Assembly: GCF_030913635.1 (NCBI RefSeq)
Contig: NZ_CP133188.1
Location: forward strand, 806,001 to 870,000
Reading direction: 5' to 3'
Origin: Sedimentibacter sp. MB35-C1
GTDB lineage: Bacteria; Bacillota; Clostridia; Tissierellales; Sedimentibacteraceae
Length of the DNA stretch: 64,000 nt
A model generated the notes under the pieces. That model was given only the letters and a program-made list of their open reading frames with translations, made no database searches and was not told the DNA's origin. Every line of letters starts with the position of its first letter. Positions within the stretch are counted from its first letter, which is position 1. The position numbers and the translations under genes are program-made. Below are positions 33,475 through 42,247 of this stretch, in pieces.

Positions 33475-34876
33475 GGATATGAGCTATTCAGCAGTAATGA
33501 GCAGAAGACCTGAAATAATGAAAAAGGCTGCCGGCTTGGATTTCGCAGAATTTGAAAGTGGTTCAATTGCATTCGACTATGAAAGAATGATGAAAGAAGC
33601 AGGATTTACAATAGAAGAAATTCAGAAAATTCAATCAGAACATGGAGTAGGAAATACACCTATTATAGAACTTAGAAATCTGACAGCATTAGCAAGAAAA
33701 GCTGCTCCTGAAGGAAAAGGCGCAAGAATATTCATAAAAGATGAAGCATCAAATGCATCCGGCAGCTTTAAAGCAAGAAGAGCATCTACAGCAGTATACC
33801 AGGCATGGAAACTTGGATATAAAGGTGTTGTTTCAGCAACAAGCGGTAACTATGGTGCAGCAGTTGCATCACAGGCTGCAATGTATGGACTGAAATGTAT
33901 AGTAGTTCAGGAGTGCTATGATTCTAAAGGAATTGGACAGCCTGAAATAATTGAAAAAGCAAGAAAATGTGAAGCACTGGGAGCAGAAGTAGTACAACTT
34001 ACTGTAGGCCCTGAGCTATTCTACACATTCTTGGCTATACTTGAAGAAACAGGATATTTCAATGCATCACTTTATACACCATATGCAATAGCAGGTATTG
34101 AAACATTAGGATATGAAATATCAATGCAGTTCAGAGAAAAATACGGCAAGGATCCAGATGTAGTAGTTTGCACAAATGCCGGCGGTGGAAACCTGACTGG
34201 TACTGCAAGAGGATTGGAAAAAGCAGGTGCAAAATCAAAAATAGTTGCTGCAAGTGTTGAATTGTCAGGATTGCACATGGCTTCTGACAGCCAATTCAAC
34301 AAAAAATCATTTACAACAGGTCACACAGGCTTTGGAATTCCTTTCACAACATGGCCGGATAGATCAGATGTTCCTAGATCTGCAGCAAGATCATTGAGAT
34401 ATTTGGACAGATATGTAACTGTTCGCCAAGGAGAAGTGTTCTATATTACAGAAACACTTGCAAGCCTTGAAGGACTGGAAAAAGGACCTGCAGGAAATAC
34501 AGCATTAACAGCTGCATTCTCTCTGGCACAGGAATTAGATCAGGATCAGATGATAGTTGTACAGGAAACTGAATACACAGGAGCTGGAAAGCACGTTCAG
34601 CCACAGCTTGCATTTGCCAGAGAAAACGGAATAGAAGTAAAATTCGGAGATCCTAAAGATGAAGTTCCGGGCAAAAATATAATATTGCCATCACATCCAT
34701 CATTGATTAAAGCAAATGATGCAGACGTTGAACACATGAGAAGATCTCTTATCAAAAATGCTTTGAAAAACTATGATGTTGTACCAAATGATGCAGATAT
34801 AAAATTCTTAGCAGAAGAAACAAACACTAATGTTGATTTTGTAAAAGCTGCAATTAAAGAATTAAAAGCAAAATAG
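33467..34876 (+). CDS. ortB: 2-amino-4-oxopentanoate thiolase, beta subunit (PLP)
   Basis: 469 residues from ATG 33467 (GGAGGTG 6 bases upstream, overlapping the ortA end). It is a fold-type II PLP protein: the Schiff-base lysine lies in NASGSFKARRA, the Asn/Ser loop in SATSGNYGAAVASQA, and the phosphate-binding glycines in CTNAGGGNLTGTARG. This resembles threonine synthase-like enzymes but fits OrtB length and the OrtA partner. The complex makes acetyl-CoA and D-alanine from 2-amino-4-oxopentanoate, saving energy as a thioester. It is followed by a good terminator, closing the operon. Confidence 0.93.
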   Translation: MSKDMSYSAVMSRRPEIMKKAAGLDFAEFESGSIAFDYERMMKEAGFTIEEIQKIQSEHGVGNTPIIELRNLTALARKAAPEGKGARIFIKDEASNASGSFKARRASTAVYQAWKLGYKGVVSATSGNYGAAVASQAAMYGLKCIVVQECYDSKGIGQPEIIEKARKCEALGAEVVQLTVGPELFYTFLAILEETGYFNASLYTPYAIAGIETLGYEISMQFREKYGKDPDVVVCTNAGGGNLTGTARGLEKAGAKSKIVAASVELSGLHMASDSQFNKKSFTTGHTGFGIPFTTWPDRSDVPRSAARSLRYLDRYVTVRQGEVFYITETLASLEGLEKGPAGNTALTAAFSLAQELDQDQMIVVQETEYTGAGKHVQPQLAFARENGIEVKFGDPKDEVPGKNIILPSHPSLIKANDADVEHMRRSLIKNALKNYDVVPNDADIKFLAEETNTNVDFVKAAIKELKAK

Positions 34877-34924
34877 CATTAAAAGCCAAAATGTAAAAAT
34901 ATTTAGTATGTTATAACAAACATT

Positions 34925-34962
34925 AAAGCCGGCAGGCGAGATAATCTTTAGCCGGCTTTTTG
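34925..34962 (+). terminator. Terminator of the ortAB operon
   Basis: AAAGCCGGC pairs with GCCGGCTTT, followed by a T run, 49 bases after the ortB stop. Confidence 0.88.
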
Positions 34963-34991
34963 TTGTGTTCGGTTTTAACTGCATTTGTATA

Positions 34992-35020
34992 TTGTAAAGC
35001 ATGTGCAAATTGAGTATAAT
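34992..35020 (+). promoter_or_regulatory. Predicted sigma-A promoter of the DMT permease gene
   Basis: TTGTAA (34992-34997) and TATAAT (35015-35020) with a 17-base spacer, 61 bases before the ATG. Sequence match only. Confidence 0.6.
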
Positions 35021-35081
35021 ATTAGTTATGAACTAAATTTAAGAATTTCAGTATGCGGTTAATGCATCTGCGGAGGATAAA

Positions 35082-35981
35082 ATGATTCAATCACATTTGG
35101 GTGAAATATCGGCACTAATTACTGCGGTACTCTGGACTTTCACAGCGGTATGCTTTGAGCTGGCAGGCAAAAAAGCAGGGGCGCTTACTGTGAATTATAT
35201 AAGGTTAATTTTAGCGTTTGTATTCATAAGTCTGTTCACATCTTTTTCCAGAGGAATGCTTCTGCCGCTGGATGCATCTTCGGAAGCATGGATATGGTTA
35301 AGCATATCCGGAGTGGTAGGTTTTGTTGTAGGGGATTTGTTTTTATTTATGTCATTTTTAGAAATCGGTTCCAGGATATCTTTGCTGATTATGGCGTCAG
35401 TTCCGCCAATAACTGCTCTGCTGGGATTTATAACTATGAGAGAAATAATATCTCTTTCGGATTTTATAGGTATGATGATTACGATTGCAGGAATTGCTAC
35501 AGTAATAATTGTCAGAAATCCCGAAGACGGTAATTTCAAATTTTCTCGCTCTGCTAAAGGGATAATATACGCTTTTATCGGAGCTATGGGGCAGGCGCTG
35601 GGATTAATACTCAGCAAGTTAGGTATGGGCGATTACAGCCCTATTGCTGCCACACAGATACGCATACTGGCAGGTCTGATAGGGTTTACCGTTGTATTTT
35701 TATTTATGAAAAAATGGGACAGGCTGAAGGAAGCCGTAAAAGATAAAGAAATAGTAAAGTACTTAGTCATAGGTTCATTTTTTGGGCCTTTTCTTGGAGT
35801 GTCTTTCAATCTTTTGGCAATACAGTATACAACCACCGGTGTCGCATCAACCATAACCTCAATTACTCCTGTTCTTATTATCCCGCTGTCAATTTATGTT
35901 TTAAAGGAGAAAGTATCACCTAAGGAGATTATGGGTGCGGTTATATCTGTTATAGGCGTTTCCGTCCTATTTGTGATTTGA
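35082..35981 (+). CDS. EamA/DMT family transporter
   Basis: 299 residues, ten hydrophobic segments in two similar halves, the standard drug/metabolite transporter (EamA) layout. Seen: ISALITAVLWTFTAVCFELA at the N-terminus, and in the second half GIIYAFIGAMGQALGLILSK and VASTITSITPVLIIPLSIYV, with the conserved proline near helix 9. These proteins usually export amino acids or related metabolites. GCGGAGG precedes the ATG. It has its own promoter and follows the ortAB terminator, so a link with that operon is not implied. Confidence 0.88.
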   Translation: MIQSHLGEISALITAVLWTFTAVCFELAGKKAGALTVNYIRLILAFVFISLFTSFSRGMLLPLDASSEAWIWLSISGVVGFVVGDLFLFMSFLEIGSRISLLIMASVPPITALLGFITMREIISLSDFIGMMITIAGIATVIIVRNPEDGNFKFSRSAKGIIYAFIGAMGQALGLILSKLGMGDYSPIAATQIRILAGLIGFTVVFLFMKKWDRLKEAVKDKEIVKYLVIGSFFGPFLGVSFNLLAIQYTTTGVASTITSITPVLIIPLSIYVLKEKVSPKEIMGAVISVIGVSVLFVI

Positions 35982-36062
35982 CGGTGCACAGCTCTGTCTT
36001 TACTTTATCAAAGTAAGTATATATAATAATTAGTATACAATTAAATTCTATTGGAGGAAAAG

Positions 36063-36353
36063 ATGAAAGCTTATGATTTGATTAATAAAACAGAAATTGA
36101 AGTTACTTACGAAAGTCTTATTGAACTTATGAGAAACAGCAGGCAGGTGGATCTCATACTCAATGAAAAGAAAACAGATGAGGACGGTTATCTGACATGG
36201 GATGCCGAGCATTGGACAATGGTAAAGGAAAACAGGTTTATGAGATGCTATTCATTGGGAGACAGACAGCTGAGAGATTTTACCTCACACAATATATACG
36301 ATTTAAAAAATGATTTTAAACCGGAAGAGGCAAAGGAAGTACAGATAAATTGA
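36063..36353 (+). CDS. Small protein of unknown function
   Basis: 96 residues from ATG 36063, with TTGGAGG 8 bases upstream. Soluble, charged, no signal peptide or obvious domain; it contains YESLIELMRNSRQVDLILNE and LTWDAEHWTMVKENRF. I do not recognise a family. It follows the DMT permease by 81 bases and ends before a shared terminator. Codon use and ribosome site look real. Confidence 0.7.
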   Translation: MKAYDLINKTEIEVTYESLIELMRNSRQVDLILNEKKTDEDGYLTWDAEHWTMVKENRFMRCYSLGDRQLRDFTSHNIYDLKNDFKPEEAKEVQIN

Positions 36354-36370
36354 TGGTTAACTGATAAGCC

Positions 36371-36400
36371 AAAAAAATGCTTTTTTATAAAGCATTTTTT
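36371..36400. terminator. Bidirectional terminator between convergent genes
   Basis: AAAAAATGCTTT (36372-36383) and AAAGCATTTTTT (36389-36400) form a hairpin with A and T runs on its sides, serving the small gene on + and the HD-GYP gene on -. Confidence 0.85.
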
Positions 36401-36415
36401 AGTATGAACCTATAT

Positions 36416-37543
36416 TTATTTTTTAGGAGGGGTTTTTGCTTTTTTTATTTTCCCAAAATCGATGTCCACATACTTATATCCCATATCCACTACTGTCACG
36501 TTCATGTATTGATAGTCATTCAACAGGTCTATATCCTCACCTACGGTGTTATCCGGATTTACAACTCTAATTTTAGGTCTCATGTTATTTTCAATATAGT
36601 TTTTAATTACGACACCGAGCTTGCCGTTGCTGAGCTTTACAAATGTTCCCACAGGAAAAGCAACTACGTTTTTTAAAAACACCTTAAGAACATCATAATC
36701 AAAATGAGATCCGGCATTTCCCATAAGGTATTCCATTATTTCGTTAGGAAAGCACATTTTCCTGTATGAACGCTCAGAATTTAATGCATGATATACGTCA
36801 GAAATGGATATTATTTTGCTGTACAAAGGGATATTGTCATTTGTTCTGCCATAAGGATATCCGCTGCCATCCGCTCTCTCATGATGAAATTTAATTCCCA
36901 CAAGAATATCTTCAGATACATAGTTTTTTAAAATATCAACCGCAACAATAGGATGGGTCTTCATTAATTCAAATTCTTCAGCGGTCAGGGCACCGGGTTT
37001 ATTTAATATTTCTGTGGGTATTGCTGTTTTTCCTATGTCATGAAGCAATGCAGCCATACCTAATGTATGGAGGGATCTGCCTTTCAGTCCCATTGCTATA
37101 CCTGTTGTTATACTAAGATTGGCAACGTTTAAGCAATGCTGATAAGTGTATTCATCGTGGTTCTTAAATTCCAATATATTATCTGTCAGTTTTCTTTTTG
37201 ACAGAATGTCTGATATAAGATCGTCAATAATTACAGAAAATTGGTCAATTGAATTGAAGGATAGAGATTTGTCATTTCTTTCGAGTTCATAATGTAAGGA
37301 TCGTATGGCTGTCAAAGCTTTTGATTCAAGCCTTCGATCAATTTCCTGCTCAAAAACCATATCGTCAAAGGCATCGTTTTCAATAAACACACCCGTAATA
37401 TCATGAAACAGTATTTTGTTTATATATCTGGCATTTAGCGGCTGGCCTCTTGTCAGAAGTACATAACTTAGATTTCTTTCATTAAGAATTATGTCCCTGG
37501 CAAGTATCATTCCGGATTTAAGATGCTCTTTGGTAATATACAT
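36416..37543 (-). CDS. HD-GYP domain cyclic-di-GMP phosphodiesterase (copy 1)
   Basis: 375 residues. A divergent N-terminal region (about 1-125) opens with YITKEHLKSGMILARDI, followed by an HD-GYP domain (about 130-300): NHDEYTYQHCLNVANLSI, LLHDIGKTAIPTEILNKPG, MKTHPIVAVDIL, HHERADGSGYPYGR and ISDVYHALNSERSYR. The HHE...GYP metal and GYP residues are present, so hydrolysis of cyclic di-GMP is likely. The C-terminal 70 residues (FVKLSNGKLGVVIKNY) are a conserved tail in this subgroup. No membrane segment. A close paralogue lies at 41108, with the same order of regions. Confidence 0.9.
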   Translation of the reverse strand: MYITKEHLKSGMILARDIILNERNLSYVLLTRGQPLNARYINKILFHDITGVFIENDAFDDMVFEQEIDRRLESKALTAIRSLHYELERNDKSLSFNSIDQFSVIIDDLISDILSKRKLTDNILEFKNHDEYTYQHCLNVANLSITTGIAMGLKGRSLHTLGMAALLHDIGKTAIPTEILNKPGALTAEEFELMKTHPIVAVDILKNYVSEDILVGIKFHHERADGSGYPYGRTNDNIPLYSKIISISDVYHALNSERSYRKMCFPNEIMEYLMGNAGSHFDYDVLKVFLKNVVAFPVGTFVKLSNGKLGVVIKNYIENNMRPKIRVVNPDNTVGEDIDLLNDYQYMNVTVVDMGYKYVDIDFGKIKKAKTPPKK

Positions 37544-37704
37544 TTTCTGCTCCTGAGTATATATTAAAATATATTATACCATAATTTACAAAAATATCAA
37601 TAATTATGATATGTTTTGACAATTTTCAACATAAAATTTTTGCTGTTTTCTAAAGTATAAAGTATATAGAAGCAAAAGTTAATAAAATATTAATAATTTG
37701 CCGG

Positions 37705-37733
37705 TTTCAAAATTTTGATAATTCTGGTATAAT
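37705..37733 (+). promoter_or_regulatory. Predicted extended -10 promoter of the FMN-binding lipoprotein gene
   Basis: TTTCAA (37705-37710) and TATAAT (37728-37733) spaced by 17 bases, with TG one base before the -10. It lies 33 bases before the start codon. Confidence 0.55.
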
Positions 37734-37766
37734 CTATAAGTATTATTTAAATTTTTGGAGGAAGAA

Positions 37767-38111
37767 ATGAAAAAACTATCTTTACTTTTAGTTGTGGCAT
37801 TGATGATATTCAGCTTTGCCGGATGTGCAAAAGAAGAACCAGCTGCAACAGAAGAAGCAAAAACATTAACAGGTACTGCTAAAGGATTTGGCGGAGATGT
37901 TACAGTTACAGTAACAGTTAGCGGAGATGATATAACTGCTGTTGACGCAGTAGGCGACAGTGAAACTCAAGGCATTGGCTCAAATGCTATTGAGCAATTA
38001 CCAGCTCTAATAGTTGAAGCTGATTCAACAGAAGTTGAAGCTGTTTCAGGAGCTACTGTAACAAGCGATGCTATAAAAGAAGCTGTAAATAACGCTTTAG
38101 CAGAAAAATAA
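37767..38111 (+). CDS. FMN-binding domain lipoprotein
   Basis: 114 residues from ATG 37767 (GGAGGAAG upstream). The signal peptide ends in the lipobox FSFAGC, so it is anchored on the outer face of the membrane. The mature part is almost exactly one FMN_bind domain, ending in EAVSGATVTSDAIKEAV, the motif whose Thr takes covalent FMN from ApbE. It resembles the N-terminal domain of the large reductase at 20505 and probably acts as a free-standing extracellular flavin electron carrier. No ApbE or membrane oxidoreductase is nearby, so its donor is encoded elsewhere. Single-gene unit. Confidence 0.9.
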   Translation: MKKLSLLLVVALMIFSFAGCAKEEPAATEEAKTLTGTAKGFGGDVTVTVTVSGDDITAVDAVGDSETQGIGSNAIEQLPALIVEADSTEVEAVSGATVTSDAIKEAVNNALAEK

Positions 38112-38137
38112 TACATAAAGAATCAAACTAAATGCGG

Positions 38138-38173
38138 AAAATGCGCCTTGGGCTTTAGCCAAAGGCGCATTTT
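38138..38173. terminator. Bidirectional terminator between FMN lipoprotein and chemoreceptor
   Basis: AAAATGCGCCTT (38138-38149) pairs with AAGGCGCATTTT (38162-38173); the two flanking genes converge on it. Confidence 0.88.
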
Positions 38174-38187
38174 GTATATGTCGTGTA

Positions 38188-40206
38188 TTAGTAGAATTTA
38201 TATTTACCTACCATTTCCATCAATGAATTGGCTTGTCCGGATAACTCTTCACTTGATGCGGCAATTTCTTCAGCAGTTGCCGAGTTAGCCTGCACTACGC
38301 TGGAAATCTGATCAACGCCTATATTGAGTTGATTTATATGGTCGCTTTGCATTTGGGATGCTTCTGCTATTTCCAGCATTAACGAACTTGTACTGCTTGT
38401 TTTTTCGACAACGGTATTCAAAGAATTTTCTGTTTCGGTTGCAATCTGATAGCCTTTGTTTACGGCGGCGGCAGAGCTTTCTATAAGAATGGTTGTATTT
38501 TTAGCTGCTTCCGCACTTTTTGATGCAAGGTTTCTGACTTCATCAGCTACAACCGCAAATCCCTTGCCTGCAATCCCTGCTCTTGCTGCTTCAACAGCGG
38601 CATTCAGAGCCAATATATTTGTTTGGAAAGCAATGTCGTCAATTGTTTTTATGATCTTTCCTATTTCTTGCGATGTAAGAGAAATATCTTCCATTGACTG
38701 CATCATTTCATTCATATAAGTACTGTTTTTAACTGCTTCATTATTTGTTGCTCCTGCCAGCTCGCCGGCATTTTGAGCATTGGCAGCTTCGGTTTTTACC
38801 TGCTCGGATATATCTGAAATGGCAGCGGCTATTTCCTGTGTTGAGCTTGCCTGTTCTGTGGAGCCTTGGGCAAGCATTTGGGCAGCAGATGCAACATGTT
38901 CTGCACCGGCATTTATTCCATCTGAAGCCTGGCTTATTTCAACAAGTATGTTGCGAAGCTCAGAAAACAGTTTGTCTACAATTTTAACTATTGATAAATA
39001 TATTCCGCTTTGATTGGATGAATCTGAGGTGTATGTCAAATCATGCCCCGCAAATGCTTTTTCGTATCCGTTGATATTTTCTTCAAGCTGCTTTATGGAA
39101 TTGACGGCAACCTCCATAGAGCGTGCAAGTGAACCAAGTTCATCATTTGTTGTTATAAGCTCCAGGCGGTTAAGTACATCTTCGCTGATTTCACCTGTTT
39201 CAATTGCCTTTGCGGCATTCACTACACTGTTTAACGGAGCGCTTACCCTCAATTTGAAGTATCTTTTCAATACAAAGATACTGACTGCAGATGATATAAG
39301 AGCCAAGGCAGCTATGAGAAGTATCTCATAAAGCAGCATTTTCTCCAAAGCCGCATTGTCGTTTCCTGTAAATAAAACTCCTGCGACGCTTCCGTCAAAA
39401 GACAGGATTGGTTTATAGACTGCTGCGTATGTTTTTCCCAGAACCTCATGTTTTCCTTTGTATGTTTGCTTGTTTTTTATAACAATATCGGAAATGTCTG
39501 ATTCTAGTTTTGTACCGATTATCCTTTTGCCATCCTCTGCAATGGTTGTATTAACTCTTGAGTCATTTTCAAATATTGTTATTTCATTGTTGATATTGGA
39601 TTTCATATCATTTATAAACTCTGCTTGTTCAATATCATAATCCGCTGTTATTACACCTAAAATATTGCTGTCGCTGTAAATTGGATAAACGACATTTACC
39701 GAAAAGTAATCAGATACGCTTTTTCCTATATCGGATCCGTAATTTCCTCCCATGGCTGCTTTTATTATAGGTATGCCTGAAATATCTTTTCCTGCATTGA
39801 TGCTGCTGTCGGTACTTGCAATAATTTTACCGTTTGCGTCAGCAACGGTAATGTTGCTTATGCTTGACGAATTTTTTTTCAAATCATCTATGTAGGTTTT
39901 TATTGAAGATGTGCTTCTATTTTTGACTGAAACTATCAGTTCTTGGCTTTTTGCCGCTTCTCTTATATATTCTTCTATCGTTTTTTTCATTGTTTTGAAT
40001 TCTGCCTCAACTAGTTTAGATGATGTTTCGGCTTTTTCAAATGAAACCTGCAAAACCATACTATTCAGGTTGTACAATGTATATGTAGATATAACGGCGA
40101 TTGTTAAAATAAGTATTATTACGCTTATTCTCAGTATTTCTTTCGTAATGCTTTTTCTTTTGTTTTTCTTTTGTGCTCCAAAATTTAACTGTCTGATTTT
40201 TAACAC
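38188..40206 (-). CDS. Methyl-accepting chemotaxis protein
   Basis: 672 residues from a GTG start with AGGAGGAC upstream. TM1 at about 28-50, an extracellular Cache-type sensor (about 51-285) with [21 protein letters not shown]2 at about 290-310, HAMP (about 310-365), and a long cytoplasmic coiled coil with the receptor tip [20 protein letters not shown] and [15 protein letters not shown]. It couples an external small-molecule signal to CheA/CheW; those genes are not in the window. Cache sensors usually bind amino acids or organic acids; ligand unknown. It is near two HD-GYP genes, a setting suggesting motility or signalling control, though not one operon. Confidence 0.93.
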   Translation of the reverse strand: MLKIRQLNFGAQKKNKRKSITKEILRISVIILILTIAVISTYTLYNLNSMVLQVSFEKAETSSKLVEAEFKTMKKTIEEYIREAAKSQELIVSVKNRSTSSIKTYIDDLKKNSSSISNITVADANGKIIASTDSSINAGKDISGIPIIKAAMGGNYGSDIGKSVSDYFSVNVVYPIYSDSNILGVITADYDIEQAEFINDMKSNINNEITIFENDSRVNTTIAEDGKRIIGTKLESDISDIVIKNKQTYKGKHEVLGKTYAAVYKPILSFDGSVAGVLFTGNDNAALEKMLLYEILLIAALALISSAVSIFVLKRYFKLRVSAPLNSVVNAAKAIETGEISEDVLNRLELITTNDELGSLARSMEVAVNSIKQLEENINGYEKAFAGHDLTYTSDSSNQSGIYLSIVKIVDKLFSELRNILVEISQASDGINAGAEHVASAAQMLAQGSTEQASSTQEIAAAISDISEQVKTEAANAQNAGELAGATNNEAVKNSTYMNEMMQSMEDISLTSQEIGKIIKTIDDIAFQTNILALNAAVEAARAGIAGKGFAVVADEVRNLASKSAEAAKNTTILIESSAAAVNKGYQIATETENSLNTVVEKTSSTSSLMLEIAEASQMQSDHINQLNIGVDQISSVVQANSATAEEIAASSEELSGQANSLMEMVGKYKFY

Positions 40207-40311
40207 TTTCTGTCCTCCTTGGTGAAATAAATTATGATTAGCAACATGTTATATATACCAAGAAACGACAATTTTAAAACATTTATTTATAATATAAAAA
40301 TTTTATTATAA

Positions 40312-40351
40312 AAAACAAATCAGGCTTGCAGGACAAATGTTCTGCAGCCTG
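40312..40351 (-). terminator. Terminator of the DUF523 gene
   Basis: CAGGCTTGCAG and CTGCAGCCTG pair (40321-40351) with one bulge; the minus strand continues into a T-rich run. Confidence 0.75.
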
Positions 40352-40363
40352 AAACGCTTTCTG

Positions 40364-40828
40364 TTAAAATTCTTCGTCGCTTATTACCTCTATTCCATTG
40401 GATCGAAGAAGCTTTGTTGTCATTCCTTCTCCGGGAATCAAAGTTTTGCTGAAGGTTCCGTCATATATGCACCTGCTGCCGCAGGAAGGGCTTTTTTCTT
40501 TCAAAATTGCTTTTTTTATACCGTACTTCTTTGCTGTCTCCAATACTTTATGTGCACCTTGGATAAAAAAGTCAGTCATATCTTCAGAGCTGGTATTAAT
40601 CACTCTTTCGTTTTTTATCTCGCATGGCAGGCGAGGTACACTTAATCCGCCGGATGTTTCAGGGCATACCATTATGGCTTTTCCTTCATCAACTAATTTT
40701 TTTATTTTTTCCGAAACAATAATTTTACCGTCGTATCTTGATTTTTCACCGCAAAGGCATGCACTTACCACATATTCGAAGCTATGATTACATTCGGCGG
40801 GTCCAATGCCGTTAATATTGTTGTTCAT
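40364..40828 (-). CDS. DUF523 family protein
   Basis: 154 residues from ATG 40828 (AGGAG 9 bases upstream; a TTG lies one codon earlier). Family signatures: VVSACLCGEKSRYDGK at the start, VCPETSGGLSVPRLPCEI in the middle, and KEKSPSCGSRCIYDGTFSK in the C-terminal half. The conserved cysteines (A-C-L-C-G, C-P-E, S-P-S-C-G) are all present. DUF523 proteins resemble 2-thiouracil desulfurases and are thought to hold an Fe-S cluster; the physiological reaction is not established. It is a single-gene unit. Confidence 0.88.
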   Translation of the reverse strand: MNNNINGIGPAECNHSFEYVVSACLCGEKSRYDGKIIVSEKIKKLVDEGKAIMVCPETSGGLSVPRLPCEIKNERVINTSSEDMTDFFIQGAHKVLETAKKYGIKKAILKEKSPSCGSRCIYDGTFSKTLIPGEGMTTKLLRSNGIEVISDEEF

Positions 40829-40929
40829 CAAATTTTACTCCTTATGGTCTGTCATATGGTTAATGTGTAACCATACTACTAATATAACATAACTCTCTGG
40901 AAATAGAATTAATATTTTTAAAAAAATCG

Positions 40930-40960
40930 TAAAATAAAGCCGGAACACTAGGGTTCCGGC
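40930..40960 (-). terminator. Orphan terminator hairpin
   Basis: GCCGGAAC and GTTCCGGC (40939-40960), followed on the minus strand by a T-rich run. No intact gene precedes it; it appears to have served the remnant at 40966-41016. Confidence 0.7.
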
Positions 40961-40965
40961 ATGAA

Positions 40966-41016
40966 TTATTCTGTAGCATCTTCTGTTGTTTCCGGTTCAT
41001 CAGGTTTATTTAAAGT
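40966..41016 (-). pseudogene. C-terminal coding remnant of a lost gene
   Basis: The minus strand reads TLNKPDEPETTEDATE and a stop codon directly before a good terminator, and is closed by a stop codon upstream. Acidic Pro/Thr/Glu tails of this kind are common protein ends. With its terminator intact but no gene body, it is probably the end of a deleted gene. Parent family unknown; could be chance. Confidence 0.35.
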
Positions 41017-41063
41017 TCATTGTAATGATTAAATTGAAAAATTATGGGGAGTTAAAAAACAGC

Positions 41064-41088
41064 AAAAAAATAAGAGCGTAAGCTCTTA
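41064..41088 (-). terminator. Terminator of the second HD-GYP gene
   Basis: TAAGAGC and GCTCTTA pair (41071-41088) around a GTAA loop; the minus strand continues into seven T. Confidence 0.85.
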
Positions 41089-41107
41089 ACTTATTGTAGC
41101 CAATGTA

Positions 41108-42247
41108 CTATTTGTTTAGTTTAAGTTCATAAGTTGATTCAAGCACTGCGGACAGTCCCGAATTGCTGTAATCGTATCCCATGTCAACTATGGTAATATT
41201 CATAAAATCACTGTCGTAAAGAAGATCCACGTCTTCTCCCACTGTACCGTCATCGTCTATAATTCGTACAATGGGGCGAAGTATGTTTTCTCTGTAATTT
41301 TTTACTACAACCGCTAATTTGCCGTTGCTTAATTTTACAAAAGTACCTATAGGGTATGCGACAATTATTCTTATAAAATGATTCAATATTTCATAATCAA
41401 AATGGGTGTCGGCACATCCCATTATATATTCAATTACTTCATTGGGAAAAGCAGATTTTCTGTAGGACCTGTCTGAGGTCAATGCATCATATACGTCGCA
41501 TACCGCCAGAATTTTAGCGTAATAGCTTATATTATCTGCTTTTTTTCCATAGGGATATCCAGTGCCGTCTAATTTTTCGTGGTGGCTTTCAATGGCCCTC
41601 AATACCTTGTATGAAACCATGTTTTCCAAAAATTTTAAAGCACTAACAGGGTGTGTCTTTATTAACTCAAATTCTTCATCGGTTAATTTACCGGGCTTGT
41701 TAAGAATCTCAACCGGTATTGACATTTTTCCTATGTCATGCAGCAGTCCTGCCAATCCAAGATCATGCAGCTCTGACTCACTTAAACCTATGGAGATGCC
41801 TGTAGAAATGCTTAGAACAGCCACATTGAGGCAATGGTGATATGTATAGCTGTCAAAGTTCTTAAAGTCTATGACATTGTATGTCAGGTCATCTTTGCAC
41901 AATATTTCGCTTATTAAGGTATCAACTATTGAGGACAATCTTTTTATGGTTAGATCATTGATTTTGCCTGAGCTCATTTTAAACTCATAATATACGTCTT
42001 TTATTTGTGATAGTGATTCTGATTTCAAATTATCGTCAATATAGGAGTCTACTTCAATATCTTCGAAACCTATGCTTTCTATGTAAGCTCCATCTATGTC
42101 GTGATAATGAATTTTTTTAATGTATGAGTTATTTAGCACTTGTCCCTTTGTCAAAAGTAGAGCATAAAAATTATTGTTATTATGCAAGTAAATATCTTTA
42201 GCTAAAATCATCCCAGGTTTGAGATGTCCGTTGGTTACAAATAACAT
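41108..42247 (-). CDS. HD-GYP domain cyclic-di-GMP phosphodiesterase (copy 2)
   Basis: 379 residues, colinear with the protein at 36416: N-terminal FVTNGHLKPGMILAKDIYLH, HD-GYP core with FDSYTYHHCLNVAVLSI, LLHDIGKMSIPVEILNKPG, HHEKLDGTGYPYGK and VCDVYDALTSDRSYRKS, and the C-terminal FVKLSNGKLAVVVKNYREN tail. All metal ligands and the GYP motif are present. The two copies are separated by about 3.5 kb and probably arose by duplication; N-terminal regions differ enough that they may sense different signals. No membrane segment. Confidence 0.9.
   Translation of the reverse strand: MLFVTNGHLKPGMILAKDIYLHNNNNFYALLLTKGQVLNNSYIKKIHYHDIDGAYIESIGFEDIEVDSYIDDNLKSESLSQIKDVYYEFKMSSGKINDLTIKRLSSIVDTLISEILCKDDLTYNVIDFKNFDSYTYHHCLNVAVLSISTGISIGLSESELHDLGLAGLLHDIGKMSIPVEILNKPGKLTDEEFELIKTHPVSALKFLENMVSYKVLRAIESHHEKLDGTGYPYGKKADNISYYAKILAVCDVYDALTSDRSYRKSAFPNEVIEYIMGCADTHFDYEILNHFIRIIVAYPIGTFVKLSNGKLAVVVKNYRENILRPIVRIIDDDGTVGEDVDLLYDSDFMNITIVDMGYDYSNSGLSAVLESTYELKLNK

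Noticed and set aside
36377-36676. A 99-codon + strand frame rich in Phe/Tyr/His
   Set aside because: It starts inside a terminator and runs antisense to the HD-GYP gene.
38456-40225. Multiple + strand frames across the chemoreceptor
   Set aside because: They are antisense shadows of a well-supported MCP gene with no motifs of their own.
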